From JAQVQN01 sp964557205 (lineage in GTDB: Bacteria > Verrucomicrobiota > Kiritimatiellia > RFP12 > UBA1067), in the NCBI GenBank assembly GCA_964557205.1, contig CAZKZI010000095.1, forward strand, positions 1-13,665: DNA of 13,665 bases. The letters run 5' to 3'. The translations under genes and the position numbers were made by a program. The notes under the pieces are model-generated. The model saw only the letters and a list, made by a program, of their open reading frames with translations. It was not told the DNA's origin and made no database searches. Positions within the stretch are counted from its first letter, which is position 1; each line of letters starts with the position of its first letter. Positions 9,301 to 13,665 of this stretch are shown here, in pieces.

Positions 9301-10331
9301 TCATCATTCCGCCCATGATATCGGCGACCGTCGCGAAACTCACGTTCAGTAATTGGGACACTGAGAGTTGGGAAGAATAAGTTTTGCAAGATGGCTTTGT
9401 AATAGGAGCCAGCCTCCATGGAGTCCGGGTCAAAGTTTTTTAGAACATCTCGGGCCGTATCCGCATCAAAGAGACGTTCTGGAATGAGGTTTTTCTCCTT
9501 AGCGAACCAGCAGAAGACGACGCGTGTTAGGAGGCGGATAAGGCCCGTACGGTTCCGGACATCTTCGTTATCAATTCCGCCATGAGGGAATCGCGCCTTT
9601 TGGGCCGCAAAAAAGAACCATTCTGCAATGCGGTCATAGAATTTTTTGTTCAATGCTTCAATATCGAGGACCTGGCGCCATGCGGCGTGCATATCGGCAA
9701 ACTTTTTGCACCTATATTTGGACAAAAGAGATGGTAACGCCAGATCGAATAAAATTTCAACGTGTGCGCGATGCGGCCGACTGATGGCTATGTTCTTTAT
9801 GACCGTGACCTTCTCTAGGACATCCCTGCTTTCATCACGTTTGTGGAGACGGCGTTTGATGATGGCGAGGGTGAGTGTGTCTCCGTGCCGGAAAAGAACG
9901 AGAGCAGGCATGGCAAAGAGCTTGTTTAGCTCGCGGGTGATGCCGGCAAGGGCTGTACGGGTGTAGTGGCTTCCTTTGAGTTCGAGTGTAAAGAAGAGGT
10001 AGCTCTCGATGACCGCGCCGTTGTATTCGCCTTTGCTTTCGAAGAGAAGCTGTTGGCCTCCTGCGGAGTTGATTTCGTCGTCCGTGAGTTGAAAAAGAAA
10101 ATCGATGGACTTCCATTCATCTGAAAGGGCGAGTTTGTCGTTGAGTGCCTTGCCCTGTGCGAAGGTGGCGAGGAATTGCTCACGGTTGTTGGGCGAGAGT
10201 TTGAGGCGTTTCTTGCTCTTATAGCCAAGGACTTCAAACAGGGCGATGGCGGCATCGGCGAGCGGCTGATCCGCAAAGACCTTAAGGGCGGCTTCGATCT
10301 GGTATTTCATGTTGGATTCTGGCGTCGGCAT
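6330..10331 (-). CDS. Eco57I/PglX-like N6-adenine DNA methyltransferase with N-terminal ExK segment
   Basis: 1333 residues. Order of parts: an N-terminal domain (1-~200); a helical linker; motif X-like GSFYTP (492-497); SAM-binding motif I DPACGSG (565-571); catalytic motif IV NPPY (816-819) for N6-adenine transfer; and a long C-terminal region (~820-1330) that should contain target recognition. The ~245-residue spacing between motifs I and IV is normal for large type IIG/PglX-type enzymes. In the N-terminal domain, D77 (SIDF) and E117-L-K119 (LELKG) form a possible D...ExK nuclease site, so the protein may cut as well as methylate; without it the role is self-marking of host DNA. The ATG start at 10331 has only a weak GAG upstream. 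Residue M8 is the alternative but has no ribosome site. The gene sits 96 bp after Fic behind its own probable promoter, and one base before the ATPase gene. It may correspond functionally to BREX PglX or DISARM DrmMI, but I cannot assign it to either. Confidence 0.9.
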   Translation of the reverse strand: MPTPESNMKYQIEAALKVFADQPLADAAIALFEVLGYKSKKRLKLSPNNREQFLATFAQGKALNDKLALSDEWKSIDFLFQLTDDEINSAGGQQLLFESKGEYNGAVIESYLFFTLELKGSHYTRTALAGITRELNKLFAMPALVLFRHGDTLTLAIIKRRLHKRDESRDVLEKVTVIKNIAISRPHRAHVEILFDLALPSLLSKYRCKKFADMHAAWRQVLDIEALNKKFYDRIAEWFFFAAQKARFPHGGIDNEDVRNRTGLIRLLTRVVFCWFAKEKNLIPERLFDADTARDVLKNFDPDSMEAGSYYKAILQNLFFPTLSVPITEREFRDGRRYHGRNDDYMNHDVFRYKALFKKPDELGRLFVDIPFLNGGLFECLDYREKRNGKSSEVRVDGFSDVPENQPLVANALFFGHDMPADLGEARGSTKKACVIIDGLFLILNAYKFTVAENTPIEEEIALDPELLGRIFENLLAEYNPDTRTTARKETGSFYTPRTIVNYMVDTSLGAYLLKQLQSKHKELSTTEATVRIQDLLAYRQAAPEITKSQAETIVDAIYDITILDPACGSGAFPMGVLQKLIFILGKLDNDHHRWKTRVLKDTPASLRSETRELLDRSTAEYTWKLALIQHAIYGVDIQPIAVQISKLRCFISLLVDFEVDVNAENLGVPPLPNLDFKFVAADTLVRPPGAYRHDELALEDPFFEKFAKAAEAYFFVKDPLEKKRLRGDIENLIDGKIAEKEAELGRHRGDDVESSVIRNVLRSKNKATIANVEREITLWESYRNIFAFRNKHVRFFDIKHFFPEIKNGFHIVIGNPPYMRIQGIREQDTAAADYYQSSYKSGTGSFDLCVIFAERGLELLGSGGVLNYIMPDKWVHAGGGEGLRRLVSDGHRLNRLISLGAHKVFTASTYSSLLWLTNERNAAVRYARFDPPKNEPVDLEQELGSLTERRFATIDYATLTHEPWVLAGDESASVLTALLVHKRRLGNVFENMFQGIASSKDSVYFLRDAEDQGNLIEAYSPELDCRVQIEKNLVKPLLMGDQVHRYDTLSTTNVVVFPYELPSDPDGKAKLMTLQEIKKFKKGWEYLKRCEDILRSREHNRLKDDPEWYRYIYPKNQTLFRKPRLLAPDISLGGNFAYDAKGIFYTSTTVYGYIKHSNVWESYEYWLALLNSTVLWFYLKNTGSVLANGYFRYKPAYLKAFPIPQCSPQQESVITQLVQYRQFVKTVGNDATADIRSRSDMFGAFLEEVIDACVMETYFTEHMREKELCVISAAEAIVTPFPDRASASTRWNQVQSFYDQANAPKHPIRNRLMRLTIDSPDLLRVIKNASKN

Positions 10332-10362
10332 AGTGTTATCTCAAGGCTTGGGCTGTGACGGG

Positions 10363-10403
10363 TTCGGTCTCGGTGGGCAGGCTGGGCTGTGCGTCAGACC
10401 GAA
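10363..10403 (-). promoter_or_regulatory. 8-bp inverted repeat with 25-base spacer at the start of the methyltransferase transcript
   Basis: Plus-strand TTCGGTCT (10363-10370) and AGACCGAA (10396-10403) are perfect inverted repeats. The right arm touches the last base of the -10 hexamer (10403-10408), so it covers the expected transcription start. It could be an operator for a dimeric repressor with widely spaced half-sites, or a 5' leader hairpin. No uridine tract follows, so it is not a standard terminator. The repeat is seen; the regulatory role is inferred from position. Confidence 0.5.
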
Positions 10404-10431
10404 TATTACACTCTCTTTTACACTCTTTCAA
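10403..10431 (-). promoter_or_regulatory. sigma70-like promoter for methyltransferase and downstream genes
   Basis: On the minus strand TTGAAA (10426-10431, five of six matches to TTGACA) and TAATAT (10403-10408, four of six matches to TATAAT) are separated by exactly 17 bases. The -35 overlaps the Fic stop codon. Transcription would start near 10396, giving a leader of about 65 bases before the methyltransferase ATG. This would let the methyltransferase and later genes be expressed separately from helicase and Fic. Confidence 0.5.
10406..10426 (-). repeat. two 9-bp direct repeats in the promoter spacer
   Basis: AGAGTGTAA occurs twice on the minus strand (10418-10426, then 10406-10414), with a 12-base period. 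Both copies lie between or overlap the -35 and -10 hexamers, so a protein bound here could control the promoter. Two copies of nine bases could also be chance. Confidence 0.45.
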
Positions 10432-11480
10432 AGCGTATTACCCTTTTTACGCCACTTGGCGCCGGGGCCGCGGCCAACGCATTCGACGATACCCCGCTCT
10501 TTGAGGGTGCGCAACAGGTGCCGGATCATGTCGCGGCTGACATTCGGACACAGGCGTTCCACGTCCGTGACGCTGAAATCCTGCGCTAGGGATTGGATGG
10601 CCAGCTCGACCAGTTCGGTCTTCTCGCCGCGCGGGGCGGCGATTTCTCCGGCGCGTTCCTCGAATTCGTCGTAGGCCTTTTTGATGATGAACAGCAGGTA
10701 GCCGATGTATGGCCAGGGGTCGTGCTTGCCTTCGTGCCAGCCTTTGGAGCTTTGTTCTAGCGTTTCGTAGTAGCGCACCTTGTTGTCCTCGATCAGGCGC
10801 TCAAGGCTGACGTAGCGCCCGACGTCGATACCAGCGAGGTAACAGGTCTGAAGCAGCAGCAGGCGGGAGACGCGGCCGTTGCCGTCGCGGAAGGGGTGGA
10901 TGCAGAGGAAATCGAGGTTGAAGGCGGCCAGCAGGATGAGCGGCGAGATGACGCGCTCGCGTATGAGGTCGGACCAGAGGCCGGTCAGCGTGCGGGTGAA
11001 CGCGGGCGTCTCGACCGGCGAAACACTGCGGAAACGGACGCGCTGGTCGCCGTTGGGCAGACGCTCGATGATGTCGACCGGCTTGTCTTTGTATTGTCCG
11101 GCATCCCATATTTGGCTGCGGCAAAGCTTGTGCAGGTTGAGGATGGTCTCCTCCGAGACCGGGAGCTTCGCGCCGCGCTCGTGGATGAGGTTCAAGGCGT
11201 CGCGGTAACCCGCGACCTCCTCCTCGTCCCGGTCTTTGAGGGCGGGACGGCCGAAAACGACGGTGCCGATGCGGGACTGGTCGATCTCCACGCCCTCAAT
11301 GCGGTTGGACGAAACGACGCTTTGAGCGATGGCGTGTTCCCTCAGCACTTTCAGGCGCTGGGGCGACTGCCGCTTGAACAGATCCTGAATGCCTTGGGCG
11401 CGTCCAATGTCGGAAAGATACCATGACACCGTCATGGGTATTTGAAGGCGATGGTCTTGGATTTGCTGGAGGGTTTTCAC
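10428..11480 (-). CDS. Fic-domain AMP-transferase (class II-like), winged-helix C-terminus
   Basis: 350 residues from a GTG at 11480. The catalytic motif HPFRDGNGRVSR is complete at 195-206: H195 acts as base and the GNGR loop binds nucleotide phosphates. An N-terminal S-x3-E-G motif (S58, E62, G63, SNRIEG) matches the inhibitory helix of class II Fic enzymes, whose Glu blocks ATP until released. Residues ~285-346 look like a winged helix (a recognition-helix-like stretch around S315-L326). This is the common architecture of stand-alone bacterial Fic proteins, which transfer AMP to a protein hydroxyl and can act on their own Tyr or on gyrase/topoisomerase IV. The GTG overlaps the helicase TGA (GTGA, 11480-11477). 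A longer open frame upstream exists, but it lies inside the helicase gene and its sequence is a low-complexity shadow. The tight coupling argues for co-expression with the helicase. The target is unknown; regulator of the locus or toxin are both possible. Confidence 0.92.
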   Translation of the reverse strand: MKTLQQIQDHRLQIPMTVSWYLSDIGRAQGIQDLFKRQSPQRLKVLREHAIAQSVVSSNRIEGVEIDQSRIGTVVFGRPALKDRDEEEVAGYRDALNLIHERGAKLPVSEETILNLHKLCRSQIWDAGQYKDKPVDIIERLPNGDQRVRFRSVSPVETPAFTRTLTGLWSDLIRERVISPLILLAAFNLDFLCIHPFRDGNGRVSRLLLLQTCYLAGIDVGRYVSLERLIEDNKVRYYETLEQSSKGWHEGKHDPWPYIGYLLFIIKKAYDEFEERAGEIAAPRGEKTELVELAIQSLAQDFSVTDVERLCPNVSRDMIRHLLRTLKERGIVECVGRGPGAKWRKKGNTL

Positions 11481-13665
11481 GGAGTATCCTTGATGACCAG
11501 CCAGGTGACGAGTTCGAGGTCGGTCTTTTCGTGAACCTGCTCCTGCTCGTTGGGCAGGATGAAGCCGCGGGCGGACTGGAGACCGGAGGCGGCGCGTTTG
11601 CGGAACGTGGCGGCAACGGACTCCACGGCCTTCTGCAGGAGCTTGTCGTAGTCCTTCATGTCGCTGCCGTGGTTGGTCTGCTGGTCGAAGAGGTTGCAGA
11701 GCCGGGTGTAAGCCTCGCTCTTGCCTGAACAGAGGACGCGGTAGATATCGAGGATCTGCTTCGGGTTCGCGAAACCGAAGCGGACGTTGCCGTCGGCGAG
11801 GACGTAAACGAGGAAGTAGGGCTGGAGCGGATTGATGGACTCGTTCGGGCTGGGCTTGGCACCAACTGATCCGCCGCACTGCCCCTCCTGCCGGAAGCAG
11901 AAGATGACGCCGGGGTGGATGACTTTGTAGTCCGGATGGGGCGGCACGCAGGTGTAGAGGCCGAACGGGGCGGCTTCGAGGGCGGCGCGGTTGGCCTCGA
12001 TGTATTTCAGGAGTTCGAGGCGGAAGTCATCGAGGGTGAACTCGGTGAGGGAAACGCTGTCGCCCAGGTCTTCGAGGTCGAGCACCTCGTCCTTGAGACG
12101 GAGAAGCTGTTTGTCGCGGTAGCGGAGGTCTTCGGAGACGATGTCCTCGATCTCCTCGTTCTTGAGGACGTTGTCCTCGAAGGTGGCCGCGATGTCCACG
12201 AGGGCCATGCGGGCTTCAACGCGGTTTTTGAGGTTGATGTACTTGTTGAGATCCTCGGTGGGCCAGAAATTGACGAGCTGCACGGTGTGGCTGGCGCTGC
12301 CGATACGGTCGATGCGTCCGAAGCGCTGGATGATGCGCACCGGGTTCCAGTGGATATCGTAGTTGATGAGGGTGTCGCAGTCCTGCAGGTTCTGGCCTTC
12401 GCTGATGCAGTCGGTGGCGATGAGCAGGTCGATCTCGCCTTGCTGCGGCATGGAGGGGATCTTGGCGCGGTTCTTGGCCCGCGGGGAGAAATTGGTGAGG
12501 ATCTGGTCAAAAGCGCTGCCGCCAAAATTGGTGCGGGTGTCGCCGCCGCCGCAGACAAGGGCCATGTTGATGCCGAGTTCCTTGGCGCCCCATTCGAGGA
12601 GCGAGCCGTAGAGGTAGGCGGCGGTGTCGGCGAACGCGGTGAAGACGAGAACCTTCCTGTTCGGCTCGCCGAGTTTGTTGACGGTGGGCTTGGCGACTTT
12701 GGCCGCGATGAGCTTCTTGAGTTCGGCGAGCTTGGCGTCGGTGGACGGCGAGACATTCTGCGCGGCGTTCAAGAGGATGCGGAGCTGGTCCTTGTCCTTC
12801 TTGAGGTCTTTGAGCCAGTTCTTGCCGTGATCCAACTCCAGATGCTCCAGTTTGTATTTGAACTTGCCGCCGACGAGCATGGCCTCTTCGAGTTCGTCGT
12901 CGTGACCGGGATCGTCAAGTTCGAGTTCCAGCTCTTCAGACTCGGGGTTCTGGTCGGGTGCCGCCAAGAAGTTCTTGATCTTCCGTTCCAGGCCCTCGAT
13001 TTTGGCGATGGTGCGTTCCATCGTGATTTCGAACGACTTCACGGAGCTTTCGAGGCGCTTGAGGAAATTCACCTTCATCATGCCGATGAGCCACTTTTCG
13101 CGGTCGGCCTGGGTGAAGGGATCGTGGTTCGACGACTGGTAGCTAGGCTTGAACTCGTTTTTGACGTACTTCGAAGGGTTGAAGAGCGAGAGTTTGTAGG
13201 CCTCGATCTCGTCGTTGAGCTTATCGTAGGAGAGGAAACGGCCACGCAGATCGATCTCGGGGTAAATGGAGACTGGCTTCTTGCGCTTGGGAAAACCGCC
13301 GAGGGCGGCAATGCTCGCCTTGTAGTACTTCTGGATGTGCTTGCGGGAGCGGGCGATGGTCAGTTCGTCGAGCAGCTTGAAGAAGGCGGCGTTGAGCTTT
13401 TCCATCAGCTCGCTCGTTTTGCGCTCTGCGCTGTGCTTCTTGGCCCAGAGAGTGAAGACCTTTTGCGCGGTGGAGAGCGTTTCCTTCAGGCTGCCGATGC
13501 CGATGGACTCCGCAAAGGCGTCGTCGCGGTTCTCGGTCAGGAAATAGAGCTGGTTCCGGAGATCCTTGAGGTCGTTGTTGACGGGGGTGGCGGAGAGCAG
13601 GAGAACTTTGGTGCGGACACCCGACTTGATGATGTCATCCATGAGGCGCTGATAGCGGCTCTTGC
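11477..13665 (-). CDS. SNF2-type helicase/translocase, C-terminal part (N-terminus outside window)
   Basis: About 728 codons are visible and the frame runs open through the right edge, so the ATG at 13642 is internal. Counting from that Met: motif III LLSATP (15-20), motif IV LVFTAFAD (332-339), motif V LIATDCISEGQNLQ (407-420) followed by NYDIHWNP (427-434), and motif VI QRFGRIDRIG (439-448) with both arginine-finger-type Arg. The Walker A and DEAx box should lie upstream, outside the window. A ~300-residue insertion between motifs III and IV contains charged coiled-coil-like stretches (~200-290). A ~270-residue C-terminal extension (450-721) is characteristic of large HepA/COG0553-type helicases in restriction and DISARM-like loci. 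Such enzymes translocate on double-stranded DNA using ATP. The gene ends in TGA overlapping the Fic GTG. GC content (62% in 12061-12120) is higher than in the downstream ATPase and SIR2 genes. DrmD of DISARM is the closest named candidate, unverified. Confidence 0.9.
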   Translation of the reverse strand, partial: KSRYQRLMDDIIKSGVRTKVLLLSATPVNNDLKDLRNQLYFLTENRDDAFAESIGIGSLKETLSTAQKVFTLWAKKHSAERKTSELMEKLNAAFFKLLDELTIARSRKHIQKYYKASIAALGGFPKRKKPVSIYPEIDLRGRFLSYDKLNDEIEAYKLSLFNPSKYVKNEFKPSYQSSNHDPFTQADREKWLIGMMKVNFLKRLESSVKSFEITMERTIAKIEGLERKIKNFLAAPDQNPESEELELELDDPGHDDELEEAMLVGGKFKYKLEHLELDHGKNWLKDLKKDKDQLRILLNAAQNVSPSTDAKLAELKKLIAAKVAKPTVNKLGEPNRKVLVFTAFADTAAYLYGSLLEWGAKELGINMALVCGGGDTRTNFGGSAFDQILTNFSPRAKNRAKIPSMPQQGEIDLLIATDCISEGQNLQDCDTLINYDIHWNPVRIIQRFGRIDRIGSASHTVQLVNFWPTEDLNKYINLKNRVEARMALVDIAATFEDNVLKNEEIEDIVSEDLRYRDKQLLRLKDEVLDLEDLGDSVSLTEFTLDDFRLELLKYIEANRAALEAAPFGLYTCVPPHPDYKVIHPGVIFCFRQEGQCGGSVGAKPSPNESINPLQPYFLVYVLADGNVRFGFANPKQILDIYRVLCSGKSEAYTRLCNLFDQQTNHGSDMKDYDKLLQKAVESVAATFRKRAASGLQSARGFILPNEQEQVHEKTDLELVTWLVIKDTP
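11487..11491 (-). promoter_or_regulatory. AAGGA ribosome binding site for the Fic GTG start
   Basis: The minus strand reads AAGGA, six bases, then GTG (11480-11478). The site lies inside the last codons of the helicase gene. With the GTGA overlap it indicates that ribosomes ending the helicase re-initiate on Fic, and it supports the 350-residue product over the M16 alternative start. Confidence 0.65.

Noticed and set aside
6330..10331. BREX assignment from the PglX-like methyltransferase
   Set aside because: No brxC/pglY, pglZ, brxA or brxB gene is visible, and the helicase is SNF2-type rather than a BREX component, so the resemblance is only at family level.
11481..11879. Open frame extending the Fic protein N-terminally by 133 residues
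   Set aside because: It lies wholly inside the helicase coding sequence, has an Arg/Pro-rich shadow composition, and the GTG at 11480 has a proper ribosome site and stop/start overlap.
12007..12756. Long Ser/Thr/Arg-rich open frame overlapping the helicase gene
   Set aside because: It is an alternative frame in GC-rich coding DNA, low in complexity, without a ribosome site, and covers conserved helicase motifs.
13640..13642. ATG at 13642 as the helicase start
   Set aside because: The frame is open to the window edge and the ATG lies immediately before motif III. A helicase needs motifs I and II upstream.

Overview
The window is one contiguous, one-directional gene block of the kind found in bacterial defence islands. 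All six genes I can support lie on the minus strand, so the order of transcription runs from high to low coordinates. The organism cannot be named from this sequence. Gene density, Shine-Dalgarno sites, GTG starts and overlapping stop/start codons show it is bacterial, possibly archaeal. Base composition is mixed: 60-base samples give 62% GC at 12061-12120 and 67% at 10861-10920 (helicase and Fic), against 50% at 5101-5160 and 53% at 3421-3480 (ATPase and SIR2 genes). The block may therefore have been assembled from parts with different histories.

In transcription order: (1) the C-terminal part of a large SNF2-type helicase/translocase, cut by the right edge (11477-13665); (2) a Fic-domain AMP-transferase with an N-terminal inhibitory motif and a C-terminal winged-helix-like segment (10428-11480), overlapping the helicase stop by four bases (GTGA); (3) a 1333-residue Eco57I/PglX-like N6-adenine DNA methyltransferase with a possible nuclease-like ExK segment at its N-terminus (6330-10331); (4) a compact ABC/SMC-type ATPase (4643-6328), starting one base after the methyltransferase stop; (5) a 1196-residue SIR2-domain protein with a long helical C-terminal part (977-4567); (6) a PD-(D/E)XK nuclease-like protein cut by the left edge (1-793).

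The spacing suggests units. Helicase and Fic are translationally coupled, and so are methyltransferase and ATPase. Between Fic and methyltransferase is a 96-bp gap whose edge carries a good sigma70-like promoter (TTGAAA-17-TAATAT), with a 9-bp direct repeat in its spacer and an 8-bp inverted repeat starting at the -10. The SIR2 gene follows 75 bp after the ATPase, and the nuclease gene 183 bp after SIR2.

My reading, which is inference, is a restriction-modification-like core (translocase plus modifying methyltransferase with its own specificity region). A DNA-end or nucleic-acid-sensing ATPase, a SIR2 NAD-consuming effector and a nuclease sit downstream. A Fic enzyme is embedded as regulator or toxin. 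The helicase-methyltransferase pair resembles the drmD-drmMI half of class 1 DISARM, but no drmA, drmB or drmC is present here and upstream sequence is missing. No tRNA, rRNA, CRISPR array, transposase, integrase or convincing terminator was seen. Apart from the 183-bp, 96-bp and 75-bp gaps, the window is coding throughout.
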